This document shows positions 8,473-17,400 of a stretch of DNA of 64,000 nt, one piece after another. Source of the DNA: DAIQNV01 sp038748775 (GTDB lineage Bacteria > Planctomycetota > Phycisphaerae > Phycisphaerales > UBA1924); assembly GCA_038748775.1 (NCBI GenBank), contig JBCDIT010000005.1:186001-250000 (forward strand). Direction: 5' to 3'. The notes under the pieces are model-generated. The model was not told where the DNA came from. It made no database searches and saw nothing but the letters and a program-made list of their open reading frames with translations. Position numbers and translations under genes: made by a program. Position 1 is the stretch's first letter; each line of letters starts with the position of its first letter.

Positions 8473-9378
8473 TTATCTTTCGCGTTCCGGCGGGCCCATG
8501 ACCGGATCTGGCATTGGGATCGAAACGGTGTACCGAGTCGGGGGCGCGGTCGGCGACCTCTGAATCTCGATGATGCCCCTTGCTGCTTTCGTACGCGGCG
8601 CTGAAGACGATCCAATGACGCCCTCGACAGGCGCACCGTCTGTGTCGAAATTGAGGGTAAGCGGGCCGTCCTTGGCCTCCCCGCTCGTCAACAGCGACTC
8701 AACGAAGAGCGAGCCGGGGCCAGGAAAGAACGACACCCGTTCGACCGGTCCGCGAGGCGAGATGGTCAGTGCTTCTCCTTGCCAGGCGGTGGTGAAGTCG
8801 ACCTGTGTCTCGGGGGCGGGGATGGCGAGAGCGGCGCGTGACTTGTGAATCGACGCAAAGCCTTCGCCCGGGGAGGGCTCTTCACCCGTCGACGCCACCG
8901 GGAGCGAAATCGACGCGTCGTCCCAACCGGGGATGCACACGTCGGAACACACCAGCCATTCGAGCGAAGCGTCGATCGTTGTGGACCCGGGCTCAACAGT
9001 GGAATCGATCGTGAGCGGGATGAGCAGCGTGATTTCGCCTTCGTAGACGTGATCGAGGATGTCGCCCGGGCTGACGTAGCGGTGCGGGGTGGGCCAGAGG
9101 ATCTCGCCTGCGACGAAGCCCTCCGGGAGATCGAGTTCGACGGTGGGGGCCATGCCGGTGTCGTTCTGGCCTGCCCAGTAAATATGCCACGAGGGCTCCA
9201 TCGTGAAGCGCAGACCGATCAACTGGGTGGTTCCCGGGTGAAAGGCCTTGAGTTCGCTGATCAACTCAGCGGTGGCAGGGTGGTCGTTGACGTCCTGGGC
9301 CAGGACGCCAGTCGCAAAGAGCGGCAACGAGATCAGTGCCGCTGTTGTGCAGGCGATGTCGGAAAGAGTCGTTCCCAC
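8473..9378 (-). CDS. DsbD N-terminal domain (DsbD-alpha) protein
   Basis: This is a secreted protein of about 301 residues that matches the N-terminal immunoglobulin-like domain of the thiol-disulfide reductase DsbD, with no transmembrane or thioredoxin portion. Recognisable segments are HWHIYW-like SWHIYWAGQNDTG, GEILWPTPHRY and the cysteine pair WLVCSDVCIPG (Cys144, Cys148). I chose the GTG at 9378 because GGAGG lies six bases upstream and the protein then begins with a clean signal peptide ending near VLAQ. The GTG at 9438 would add 20 residues. The redoxin gene follows, so the two may form a reductant relay; that is inference. Confidence 0.8.
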   Translation of the reverse strand: MGTTLSDIACTTAALISLPLFATGVLAQDVNDHPATAELISELKAFHPGTTQLIGLRFTMEPSWHIYWAGQNDTGMAPTVELDLPEGFVAGEILWPTPHRYVSPGDILDHVYEGEITLLIPLTIDSTVEPGSTTIDASLEWLVCSDVCIPGWDDASISLPVASTGEEPSPGEGFASIHKSRAALAIPAPETQVDFTTAWQGEALTISPRGPVERVSFFPGPGSLFVESLLTSGEAKDGPLTLNFDTDGAPVEGVIGSSSAPRTKAARGIIEIQRSPTAPPTRYTVSIPMPDPVMGPPERER

Positions 9379-9496
9379 CCTGAACCTCCGTGATGGGCGG
9401 CCGGCAATCAGACCCGGGACCCGGAGAACTTTGGACACGTTTCATTTATTCTTGTCGTGTCGCGGGTTTGATTCACTCCAGCGTCAAGGATTGTGG

Positions 9497-9976
9497 ATGA
9501 CGACGAGACAACGTGTCGGATTTGCTGTTTCTGGACTTCTGGGTGGCCTGCTCTTTGCGCTTGGGGGCTGTAACCACATCGACGACCGCGATATCAACGT
9601 CATTGGCCTCGGTGAATTGCGGGCATTTATGGCTGAACAGGCTTCAGAGCCCGAGGACCGTGTTCTGGCATTGATTGATCCGCGGAATCAATCGAGGTTT
9701 GATGCAGGACACCTTCCGAACGCAAGGCACATGCTTCTCTCGGATGCCCCGCTCGCTGGCGGTCGTGATCCGGAGCTGGATGGCTTTGACAACATCGTCG
9801 TCTACGACCAGAACCCCGGTACCGCGCCGGGGCCGGCGATGGCAAAGCGGCTCATGACGCTGAAGTACGACGACGTCTGGTTGTATCAGGGCGGCCTGGA
9901 TGATTGGATCTCCGCTGGTTTGCCGGTGGTGACGGCCGCTGACACAAGCGTGGGGGCATCCGACGGTGGGGGCTGA
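9497..9976 (+). CDS. Rhodanese-like lipoprotein lacking the catalytic cysteine
   Basis: This is a 159-residue predicted lipoprotein (lipobox LLFALGGC, Cys25) with a rhodanese fold. Characteristic segments are ALIDPRNQSRFDAGHLPNAR, the loop strand NIVVYDQNPG and the closing YQGGLDDWISAGLPV. Active rhodaneses have Cys at the tip of the catalytic loop after the VVY strand. Here that position is Asp, so sulfur transfer is unlikely. AAGGA is positioned 6 nt before the ATG at 9497. The gene overlaps hscB by 11 nt, so both are probably translated from one message. Confidence 0.82.
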   Translation: MTTRQRVGFAVSGLLGGLLFALGGCNHIDDRDINVIGLGELRAFMAEQASEPEDRVLALIDPRNQSRFDAGHLPNARHMLLSDAPLAGGRDPELDGFDNIVVYDQNPGTAPGPAMAKRLMTLKYDDVWLYQGGLDDWISAGLPVVTAADTSVGASDGGG

Positions 9977-10505
9977 AACCGCGCCATCCGATCCGTTCGA
10001 AGCGCTCGGGCTCGAAGCGAGATTCGATCTCACGCTCGGTGAGATCGAACGCGCGTACCTGAGCAGGGCGGCCGCGGCGCACCCGGACGCCAGCGATGAG
10101 GGCGACGCGGCGCGGCGCATGGCGTCGTTGAACGAAGCGAGGTCAACGCTCCGGGACCGCGAGAGCCGAGCAAGGGCGTTGCTGGTCCGTCTGGGCCTGG
10201 GTGTCCCCGACGACCGCTCGCTTCCCGACGGGTTCCTCGAGTCGATGCTTGAGACGCGGATGGAGATCGAGGGAGCGATCTCGGGCGGCGATCCGACCGA
10301 ACGCGAGTCTTGGGTCCGGTGGGCGGAAGCTCGGCGCACCGAGCACGCGTCGCGCATACAGACGCTTTTCGGATCGCTCGATGAGAGCGACGCCGCCGCG
10401 ATCGGCGCCGAGATCCGAGTCGAGTTGAACGCGTGGCGTTACATCGAGCGGCTCATCGAACAGCTCGACCCGGGGTACGACCCGGAGAAGGCGGATTTCG
10501 CGTGA
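9966..10505 (+). CDS. hscB: HscB-like J-domain co-chaperone
   Basis: This 179-residue protein has an N-terminal J domain (DPFEALGLEARFDLTLGEIE) with HPD at residues 39-41, then a C-terminal helical domain of the HscB oligomerisation type (FLESMLETRMEIEGAI). HscB proteins deliver the scaffold IscU to an Hsp70 (HscA) during iron-sulfur cluster assembly in the cytosol. The start is a GTG inside the 3' end of the rhodanese-like gene. No iscU, hscA or fdx gene is nearby, so the rest of the pathway must be elsewhere. Confidence 0.85.
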   Translation: MGAETAPSDPFEALGLEARFDLTLGEIERAYLSRAAAAHPDASDEGDAARRMASLNEARSTLRDRESRARALLVRLGLGVPDDRSLPDGFLESMLETRMEIEGAISGGDPTERESWVRWAEARRTEHASRIQTLFGSLDESDAAAIGAEIRVELNAWRYIERLIEQLDPGYDPEKADFA

Positions 10506-10533
10506 GCGGTGCGCAGGTCCCGGATTCGGTGCG

Positions 10534-11808
10534 ATGGCCGAACTGATCCCGCTGGTCGCGGTGCTCCCGTTTCTACTCTTTGCGAGCGGTCTCGCGTCGG
10601 GTTCGGAGACCGCTCTCTTTAGCCTTTCTCACGGCGAGCGGGCCCGCCTGCGCCGGGATTCGCCGAGAGCCGGCGCCGCGATCGACGGGTTGCTCGCCCG
10701 GCCCCGCTCGCTGCTGATCTTTGTGCTCCTGCTCAACATGTCGGTGAACGTGAGCTACTTCGTTGTGACGAGCGTGCTCGCGACTAAGATGGGCGGAGGG
10801 GTAGAAGGGACGATCACCGGGATCGGATCGGTCCTCGCGATCATCCTGTTCGGCGAAGTGTTGGCGAAGATGCTCGCTCGCGCGAAACGGGTCGCGTTCT
10901 GCCGCGTCCTGGGAGGGGCGTTAAGGGCCGCGCAGCTCGCGCTCGGGCCAGTCATTCTGATCCTCGACCGGCTCGTGATCGCGCCGCTCGCACGTCTTGT
11001 AGGTGGCGGGCGTGAATCGAGACTCGCGGCCGGCGAGGTCGCCGCGTTGATCCGATCGGGCGGAGAGGGCGTGACGCTCAGCGACGACGAGCGGCGAGTC
11101 TTGGAAGAGGTTGTCGCGCTCGGGTCGCGGAACGTGCGGGACGTGATGAAGCCTCGCGTCAGGCTGTCGTGGGTTGAGGATGACGCGACGCCGGAGACTG
11201 TTCGCGCCGAGGCCTCTGCATCCGGACGCACGGCACTCGCGGTCCGTAGGGGCGGGGGCGAGGGCCCGATCGTCGGGCTGTTGCATGTCAAGCCGTTCCT
11301 CGCGGCGGCCGAACTCGGGCCGATGCCGGCGCTGCTCAGGTATTGCGACGAACCTGCTTTCGTTCCGGAGACCGCGCGGCTCGACACGGCGTTGGAGCAA
11401 GTACGTCGGCGCGGTGCCGGCGTGGTCTTCTGTGTTGACGAGTACGGAGAGGTCTCCGGTTGGCTCGAGCCCGAAGACATCGCCGACGAGTTGCTCCGAG
11501 GTCTTGGTGAAGACGACCCGAGCGAGGGTCTCGCGGCGCGCATCGTCGGTCTTGGGCGTTGGTGGATCGCCGGAACAGCGAGGCTGCATGAGGTCGAGCG
11601 CCACTTCGGGCTCGAGCCGGGGGTGTTCGATTCGGCCAGGGCGACAACCGTCGGCGGGCTGCTCTCCGAGAGGCTCGGGCGGGTCCCAAGCGAGGGGGAC
11701 GCGATCGAAGCAGGGCGGGTGCGCCTTTGCGCCGTCGGCGTCGTCGAGCGGCGCGTGGAGGGCGTGGAACTCACGCTCCTCGATACATTGGAAGGAGGGG
11801 CTCGGTGA
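10534..11808 (+). CDS. DUF21/CBS-domain transporter-associated protein, copy 1
   Basis: This is a CNNM/CorC/HlyC-type membrane protein of 424 residues. The N-terminal DUF21 membrane domain carries the signature SGSETALFSLS at residues 21-31 and three or so hydrophobic helices. A pair of CBS motifs follows (starting at VRDVMKPRVRLSWVE and continuing to VDEYGEVSGWLEPEDIADE), then the C-terminal CorC/HlyC domain. Related proteins are linked to magnesium or divalent-cation efflux. The gene overlaps the next, related gene by 4 nt (GTGA), so the two products may act as a heteromer. Confidence 0.88.
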   Translation: MAELIPLVAVLPFLLFASGLASGSETALFSLSHGERARLRRDSPRAGAAIDGLLARPRSLLIFVLLLNMSVNVSYFVVTSVLATKMGGGVEGTITGIGSVLAIILFGEVLAKMLARAKRVAFCRVLGGALRAAQLALGPVILILDRLVIAPLARLVGGGRESRLAAGEVAALIRSGGEGVTLSDDERRVLEEVVALGSRNVRDVMKPRVRLSWVEDDATPETVRAEASASGRTALAVRRGGGEGPIVGLLHVKPFLAAAELGPMPALLRYCDEPAFVPETARLDTALEQVRRRGAGVVFCVDEYGEVSGWLEPEDIADELLRGLGEDDPSEGLAARIVGLGRWWIAGTARLHEVERHFGLEPGVFDSARATTVGGLLSERLGRVPSEGDAIEAGRVRLCAVGVVERRVEGVELTLLDTLEGGAR

Positions 11809-12794
11809 CGGTCGAAGAGATCGGCTGGATCCTCCTCGCACTCGCCGGGCTCGCCGGTTCGGCGATGTGGAGCGGGATGGAGACCGGTCTGTACTGCGTG
11901 AGCCGCGTGCGGCTCGCGGTGCGGTCGAGGGGAACCGGCGGGGTTGCCTCGCGTTCGCGCGCGGTCGTCCATGAACTCGAGCGCCCGGATCGTGTGCTCG
12001 CGACGATTTTGCTCGGGAACAACGTGTGCAACTACCTCGGAACGCTCGGGCTCACAGCGGTGCTCGAGGGGCGAGGCCTGGGCACGCTGTCGATGGTCGT
12101 GCTCCAGGTTCTCGTGCTGACCCCGTTGCTCTTGGTGTTCGGGGAAAGCCTGCCCAAGGAACTCTTCCGGGTGAACGCCGACGCGCTCACGCCCCGCCTC
12201 GCCGGCGTCTTGCGACTGACGAGGCTCCTGGCGACCTACACCGGCGTGCTTCCCCTCGTGACGGTATTCGCGACGTTTGCGGCGAGGCTTGCCGGAGCGA
12301 AGACATCCGATTTGTCGCGGCCCGGTCGCGAGAAATTCGCAGAGTTGCTGGGCGAGTCGGTCTCAGAAGGCGCGATCAGCGAAGAGCAGGCCAGATTGGC
12401 GGAGCGGGCGCTCGCCTTTGGTCGGCGGTGTGTTCGCGATGAGATGGTCCCTTGGTCGAGGGTCGACGCGGTGTCGGCTTCTTGGACACGCGAGCGGGTG
12501 GTCCACGCGACGGCGCGTGCGCCGCACACGCGTGTCCCCGTTGTCGGCGGCGCCGGTGAGGTCGTGGGGATCGCGGATCGGCTTGCGTTGCACGTCGCTC
12601 CCGACGCGGAGGTCGCCGATGTTGTTTCTGAACCGGTCTGGCTCGATCCGGAGTCGAAGCTCCGAGATGCGTTGTCGGACCTTCGAGCCGCGGGAACCCC
12701 GATCGGGCTTGTCGGACGCCCGGGTCGGCCATTGGGGCTGGTGACGGTCAAGGACCTGATCGAACCCCTGACGGGCGACATGCGGGCGTGGTGA
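11805..12794 (+). CDS. DUF21/CBS-domain protein, copy 2
   Basis: This is a second DUF21 protein, 329 residues, translationally coupled to copy 1. The GTG at 11805 is preceded by GGAGGGG. The DUF21 signature appears as SGMETGLYCVSRVRL, with the helix segment ILLGNNVCNYLGT and FGESLPKELFRVNADAL. CBS motifs begin at VRDEMVPWSRVDAVS. It lacks the extra C-terminal CorC domain seen in copy 1, which explains the shorter length. The two are diverged paralogues rather than a recent duplication. A divalent-cation transport role is known for the family but not shown here. Confidence 0.86.
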   Translation: MTVEEIGWILLALAGLAGSAMWSGMETGLYCVSRVRLAVRSRGTGGVASRSRAVVHELERPDRVLATILLGNNVCNYLGTLGLTAVLEGRGLGTLSMVVLQVLVLTPLLLVFGESLPKELFRVNADALTPRLAGVLRLTRLLATYTGVLPLVTVFATFAARLAGAKTSDLSRPGREKFAELLGESVSEGAISEEQARLAERALAFGRRCVRDEMVPWSRVDAVSASWTRERVVHATARAPHTRVPVVGGAGEVVGIADRLALHVAPDAEVADVVSEPVWLDPESKLRDALSDLRAAGTPIGLVGRPGRPLGLVTVKDLIEPLTGDMRAW

Positions 12795-12909
12795 CTGTGT
12801 GATCCGGTGGGAATATCGTTCGGCGAGTCCGGTGTTCTGTCGATGTCAATCCGAATCGTGGGCGGACGGAACCGCGATGAGCACGGGTCGGACGGAACCG
12901 GAGGTCGTT

Positions 12910-13344
12910 ATGCCGCGTGATGTCATTTTCATCGTTCTCGCCGCGGGGCTCGGGATCGCCGGCGCCGTCGGATATTCGGCGCTGACGGGTACCGCTCCGA
13001 CGCCCGAGGCCCTGACCCAGGTCAACGGTTTGGACGAGGCTATGGCCCAGGCCGAGGCCACCGACAGACCGGTGGTCGCCGTCGTGACCGCGGATTGGTG
13101 CCCGCCTTGCCAGCACCTCAAGCGGACCACGTTGCAGGACGAACGGGTGGCTGGTTGGCTTTCGGAGAACGCGGTGGCGGTGACCATCGTCGAGGGCCAG
13201 CACAACGACGATCTGGCCCGGCTGCCGATTGAGGTGTTCCCAACCACGTACGTGATCAAGGACAGCACCATCGTCGGTCAGGCCCAGGGCTACAGGGACA
13301 CCGACGACTTCCTGGAGTTTCTCCAGACCGCCTCGGACGGATAA
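12910..13344 (+). CDS. Membrane-anchored thioredoxin-like protein
   Basis: This is a 144-residue thioredoxin-fold protein with an N-terminal hydrophobic segment (VIFIVLAAGLGIAGAVGYSAL) that acts as anchor or signal. The redox site is ADWCPPCQHLK (Cys64, Cys67), and PTTYVI supplies the cis-proline region. The ATG at 12910 has GGAGG five bases upstream, so earlier in-frame starts at 12799 and 12877 are less likely. It stands between the DUF21 pair and purQ with short gaps. A thiol reductase or disulfide exchange role on the outer face of the membrane is inferred. Confidence 0.85.
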   Translation: MPRDVIFIVLAAGLGIAGAVGYSALTGTAPTPEALTQVNGLDEAMAQAEATDRPVVAVVTADWCPPCQHLKRTTLQDERVAGWLSENAVAVTIVEGQHNDDLARLPIEVFPTTYVIKDSTIVGQAQGYRDTDDFLEFLQTASDG

Positions 13345-13380
13345 CGACGCGCCGGCATCGCGGATCGCGTAGGCTTGGGT

Positions 13381-14205
13381 ATGAGCGACGCGAACGCGAC
13401 GCGCCCGAGGGCGCTGGTGCTCCGGACCGAGGGCACGAACTGCGATGGAGAGATGATTCGAGCCTTCGAATTGGCGGGCGCGGACGCCCGGCTCGTTCAT
13501 GTCGCGCGCGTACTCGAAACACCTTCGCTCCTCGACTCCGCAGATCTCATCGGGTTCCCGGGCGGGTTCAGCCACGGCGATGACATCGCGAGCGGTCGCG
13601 TGATGGCGACCCGGCTCCGAGAGCGTGCGTGGGGCGCACTCGTCGCGGCAGCCGACCGGGGTGTGCCGATGATCGGCGCGTGCAACGGTTTCCAGGTGAT
13701 GGTGCAGATCGGCCTGCTCCCGGGCCCCAGCGCCGGCGAGCCTTGGCCTCTGGAGCGTCCGGCGGCGCAGTCGTGTGCGCTCACGTCGAACGACTCGGCA
13801 CGCTTTATCGACCGTTGGGTGCGGGTGAGCTACGAGCCGTCGACTTCGGTGTGGACCGACGGACTCGGGGATCGTGAGCCAGAGACCGCGATGCTCCCGG
13901 TTGCGCACGGCGAAGGGCGGTTCGTTGCTCAGAGCGGTGTGCTCGATCGCCTAGAAGCCGCCGGCCAGATCGCGGTTCGCTACGACGAAGATGTCAACGG
14001 GTCTGAAGGGCGCGTCGCCGGCATCGTCGACGCGAGCGGGCGTCTCTTTGGGCTCATGCCTCATCCGGAGCGGTACCTCGAGTGGACGCGGCATCCCTGG
14101 TGGACGAGGCTCGGGTCAGAAGTACTCAAGACCGAGCCGCCCGGGCTGACAGTGTTTCGCGGTGCTGTTCAAGCGGCCTGCCAAACCGGTGGCGCGGCGC
14201 TCTGA
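13381..14205 (+). CDS. purQ: Phosphoribosylformylglycinamidine synthase, glutaminase subunit
   Basis: PurQ supplies ammonia from glutamine to PurL for the fourth step of purine synthesis. The class-I glutamine amidotransferase nucleophile is Cys101 in GACNGFQVM, and the His/Glu pair is in MPHPERY (His228, Glu230). The N-terminus RALVLRTEGTNCDGEM and GFPGGFSHGDDIASG are PurQ-specific. At 274 residues it is somewhat longer than the short PurQ forms, with inserts in the middle. The ATG at 13381 opens the line; a TTG two codons earlier is possible. purL and purS are not in the window. Confidence 0.93.
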   Translation: MSDANATRPRALVLRTEGTNCDGEMIRAFELAGADARLVHVARVLETPSLLDSADLIGFPGGFSHGDDIASGRVMATRLRERAWGALVAAADRGVPMIGACNGFQVMVQIGLLPGPSAGEPWPLERPAAQSCALTSNDSARFIDRWVRVSYEPSTSVWTDGLGDREPETAMLPVAHGEGRFVAQSGVLDRLEAAGQIAVRYDEDVNGSEGRVAGIVDASGRLFGLMPHPERYLEWTRHPWWTRLGSEVLKTEPPGLTVFRGAVQAACQTGGAAL

Positions 14206-14223
14206 CGAGTCTGTGGGGGCGGC

Positions 14224-15081
14224 GTGCGAGGCGACGAACGTCCAACAGAGCCGCGAGTGATTCACACTGGTTCGCTGGTCAAAGCAGTGCCCGAGCCCGT
14301 CGACATCGCGTTCGCTTGCCTCGGGTGTGGCTACAACCTCGCGGGCCTTCCGGAGAACGCTACAGCGTGCCCCGAGTGTGGGCGTCCGATCGACCGGCGC
14401 GTCAGCGATGACCCGCTCGGTCCGGTCTCGGCGAGCGAAGCGTCGTCGGCTCGATCGGGGGCCTTCCTGGCTTGGCTCGGATTGGTCGGCGTTATTCTCG
14501 TTCCGGTGCTCGGCGCGTTGGTCGAGGGGCTCGGGTGGTGGCAGTTGAGCGCGGGTCCCGGGGAGGGCCGGCGGTCGGCGATGCTCTTGCGGGTCGGGAT
14601 TCGTGCGCTCACAGTGCTTTCGACCCTCGGTCAGGCCGCGGCGTGGGTCGCGCTGTTCGATGTCTATGTCGTTCGGGTGGTTGTCACGAACAGCGTCGTC
14701 GATGACATCGCGGTCGTGGTTCTGGCATCGGTGGCGATCGGTCTGTGGACGCTCCGGCACCTCGCAGGGTGCTGGTGGCTCGGGCGGCTGGGGCGCAGGA
14801 TCCCGGAGCCTTCGCTGGTCGGGCTCGCGATGGTGTCGGGCGTGGGGGCGGCCGTGTTGATGCTGAGCGGGTTCGTTCTCATCGTGCTGGGGGTTCTCGT
14901 GTCGCATATCGCGCTGTTCCCGCCGGTGTGCTTCCTGCTCCCGATTTGGGCGGGGTCGCTCGCCATTTGGTGGTTTGTCACAGGTGTGCTGCTCGCGAGG
15001 GTGCGAAAGGCACTGTCAGTTCCGAAGAACACCGCAGCCGACCCGAGTTTCGCCCGTACACTTGGGCACGATGCCGGTTGA
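14224..15081 (+). CDS. Zn-ribbon-tipped multi-pass membrane protein, copy 1
   Basis: This 285-residue protein has an unknown function. The N-terminus carries a four-cysteine ribbon, CLGCGYNLAGLP followed by CPECGRPID (Cys32, 35, 49, 52), likely to bind zinc. About five to six hydrophobic helices follow across residues 75-265. This arrangement recurs in planctomycetes. The GTG start at 14224 lies 18 bases after purQ. Its 3' end overlaps a second protein of the same plan by 11 nt, which points to coupled translation and perhaps a complex. Confidence 0.75.
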   Translation: MRGDERPTEPRVIHTGSLVKAVPEPVDIAFACLGCGYNLAGLPENATACPECGRPIDRRVSDDPLGPVSASEASSARSGAFLAWLGLVGVILVPVLGALVEGLGWWQLSAGPGEGRRSAMLLRVGIRALTVLSTLGQAAAWVALFDVYVVRVVVTNSVVDDIAVVVLASVAIGLWTLRHLAGCWWLGRLGRRIPEPSLVGLAMVSGVGAAVLMLSGFVLIVLGVLVSHIALFPPVCFLLPIWAGSLAIWWFVTGVLLARVRKALSVPKNTAADPSFARTLGHDAG

Positions 15082-16150
15082 ACTCTCTGAGATCCGATCA
15101 AGTTCGGAAGTGGTAACGGGCCAGTCGTGCAGGAAATGCGGCTACAGCCTCGACGGACTCCGAGCCGGCCAGCGTTGCCCGGAGTGCGGGACGCCGATTC
15201 TGGTTCCCGCGCGTGAGAACCGGTACGCCGACAACCTAACCCACAGCCCGATGTGGTACCTGCTGCTGGTCACGATCGGGACAGTGGCGATGGCGGTCAC
15301 GCTCGTGGGCTCGTTTGTGTTCAGCGTGTACGTACAGTACCGGTCTGCGTCATGGACGTCGCTCCCGCCTTGGCTGGTCGCAACTGGGGCGATCACGTTC
15401 GCGGTGACGTGGCTCGTCGGTGTGTTCCTCGTGACCTGGAAGCGGCCGGTGTCGCGGCTCACCGTTCCGGACGCGATGCTCGACTCGGTTAGAAATCGAA
15501 ACGCGACCCGCGCCGCCCAACTGATCTACGGCACGGCGATCGTCCTTCGGTTTTTCGCCACCTCGTCGCAGATCGCGGCGGTTGAGACGGCGGCCTCAGT
15601 CTTCGAGTACCTCAGCCTCTTCGCGCTGGCGCCGTTGTGCCTCTATCTCGGGGGCCTGTCTGACTGGGCCGGGGATACCGGAGGGGGCGGTCGGCTTCGT
15701 AGTGCCGCTTGGGCGTTCGTGGTTGCCGGCGTTGGTCTCGTGCTGTTTCGCGTCTTGCTTGAGTTGCCGGTTTCGTTCAAGATGTTCTTGTTCGCCGGAT
15801 ATCTGCTGTCGCTCGTGATCCTCCTCGCAGGCATCATCCTCTTCGTGGTGTCGGTGCTCGGGCTTTCGGTGACTGCCACGTGGGCGGTCCAGAACGCGTC
15901 AGAGGCCCGGGAACGCGAGGCCCGGATCGCTGTCCGTAAGCAAGAGCAGATGGAGAAGGACCTCCGCGAGGCGGAGCGTCGGACAGCTGAGGCGGCGCAG
16001 GAGAGAGCCGCGTTCGAGCAGCAGGCAGCCGCCGGTTCGCCCGATATCCGCATGCCTTCTGCGGCGCGACCGTCGGGCGAACGCGTGATCACGCCCTCGA
16101 ACACTGATGGATACGCGCTGGAGCCCGAGGACAACGAGCCGCGGCCCTAG
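15071..16150 (+). CDS. Zn-ribbon-tipped membrane protein with C-terminal coiled coil, copy 2
   Basis: This 359-residue protein has the same plan as its upstream neighbour. A four-cysteine ribbon (CRKCGYSLDGLRAGQRCPEC; Cys20, 23, 36, 39) is followed by about six hydrophobic segments. It then has a long charged helix predicted to be a coiled coil (from EAREREARIAVRKQEQMEKD) and a Pro/Glu-rich tail. The start is the ATG at 15071 inside the end of the previous gene. The function is unknown. The ribbon and coiled coil suggest a cytosolic scaffold face, which is inference. Confidence 0.75.
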   Translation: MPVELSEIRSSSEVVTGQSCRKCGYSLDGLRAGQRCPECGTPILVPARENRYADNLTHSPMWYLLLVTIGTVAMAVTLVGSFVFSVYVQYRSASWTSLPPWLVATGAITFAVTWLVGVFLVTWKRPVSRLTVPDAMLDSVRNRNATRAAQLIYGTAIVLRFFATSSQIAAVETAASVFEYLSLFALAPLCLYLGGLSDWAGDTGGGGRLRSAAWAFVVAGVGLVLFRVLLELPVSFKMFLFAGYLLSLVILLAGIILFVVSVLGLSVTATWAVQNASEAREREARIAVRKQEQMEKDLREAERRTAEAAQERAAFEQQAAAGSPDIRMPSAARPSGERVITPSNTDGYALEPEDNEPRP

Positions 16151-16158
16151 CATCGCCC

Positions 16159-17400
16159 GTGCCTGAGCGAACCGCCTCATACCGACCGCCCGGCCCGGGC
16201 GACAAGGTCCTCGTCGCGATGTCGGGAGGTGTCGATTCCTCCGTCGCCGCGGCTCTGATGAAGGCCCGAGGCTGCGAGGTCGTCGGGGTCTTCATGCGAC
16301 TTGGCTCGCCCGGGGAGAGTCTCGATGAACTGACCCCATACGACGAGGCGGTGGCCGGATGCGACCCCACGAAGATCAAGATCGGTCACCAGGGCTGCTG
16401 CTCGGTCGGCGACGCGGCCGACGCCCGGTTGGTCGCGGCGGAGTTGGGCATCCCGCTCTACGTGTGCAATTTCAAGAAAGACTTCGGACGCATCATCGAC
16501 CATTTCGTGGACGAGTATGTTTCGGGTCGGACCCCGAATCCGTGCGTTCGCTGCAACGACTGGCTCAAGTTCGGGAAACTCCACGAGTACGCCCACCAGA
16601 TCGGCGCGACGTACGTCGCGAGCGGTCACCACGCGCGGATCGAGAGCGTTGACGGCCGCCCGGCGCTGCTCCGCGGTGCCGACTTCGCGAAGGACCAGAG
16701 CTACGTGCTCTTCGGGGCGGGGGGCGACCGTCTCGCGGAGATGGCGATGCCCGTCGGGCACATGACCAAGGCCCAGGTGCGTGACGAGGCTCAGAGGCTC
16801 GGGCTGCCGACCTTCGACAAGCCCGAGAGTCAAGAGATCTGCTTCGTGCCCGACAACGACTACGCAGGTCTCGTCGAACGCAAGCGCCCGGAGACCAAGG
16901 CCGCCGGAACCGTGCTCGACGAAACGGGCGCCGTTGTGGGTGAGCACGATGGACAGCACCGGTTCACCATCGGCCAGCGCAGGGGCGTGGGCGTTGCGCT
17001 CGGCTATCCGATTTTCGTGGTCGAGAAGAACCCGAGCGCGAACACGATCACCGTCGGGACGCGCGAGTCGCTGGCCGTCGGCTCGCTTCTTGCGCGCGAG
17101 GCGAACTGGTTCGTTGATCCGTCGCAGGGCGAGATCGAGGTTATCGCCCAGCACCGTGCGCACGGCGAGGCGATGCATGCAACGGTTCGCGTGTTGCCCG
17201 ATGAATCGGGCGAGACCCCGAGCGGGCGGACGGGCCGCTTCGAGCTGGCGTATGACGAGCCGGTTTACGGTGTCGCCCCGGGGCAGGCGGTGGTGTTGTA
17301 CGACCCCGCTCGTCCGGATCGCGTGCTCGGCGGAGGCTGGATTCGAGAGACCAACCGCGCAGACCAGGCGGCGGACAGCGGCGAGGAGACCCATGACTGA
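16159..17400 (+). CDS. mnmA: tRNA-specific 2-thiouridylase
   Basis: MnmA thiolates the wobble uridine of tRNAs for Lys, Glu and Gln using ATP and a persulfide. The PP-loop is VAMSGGVDSSVA (residues 19-30). The catalytic pair is Cys129 in RTPNPCVRCN and Cys228 in SQEICFVPD. IGQRRGVGVALGYP and the beta-barrel C-terminus complete the family pattern. At 413 residues it is longer than the ~370 norm. An insertion around residues 50-82 (from SPGESLDELTP) adds the extra cysteines GHQGCCS. The start is a GTG. The tRNA-Glu substrate type is encoded nearby, though with a CTC anticodon. Confidence 0.94.
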   Translation: MPERTASYRPPGPGDKVLVAMSGGVDSSVAAALMKARGCEVVGVFMRLGSPGESLDELTPYDEAVAGCDPTKIKIGHQGCCSVGDAADARLVAAELGIPLYVCNFKKDFGRIIDHFVDEYVSGRTPNPCVRCNDWLKFGKLHEYAHQIGATYVASGHHARIESVDGRPALLRGADFAKDQSYVLFGAGGDRLAEMAMPVGHMTKAQVRDEAQRLGLPTFDKPESQEICFVPDNDYAGLVERKRPETKAAGTVLDETGAVVGEHDGQHRFTIGQRRGVGVALGYPIFVVEKNPSANTITVGTRESLAVGSLLAREANWFVDPSQGEIEVIAQHRAHGEAMHATVRVLPDESGETPSGRTGRFELAYDEPVYGVAPGQAVVLYDPARPDRVLGGGWIRETNRADQAADSGEETHD

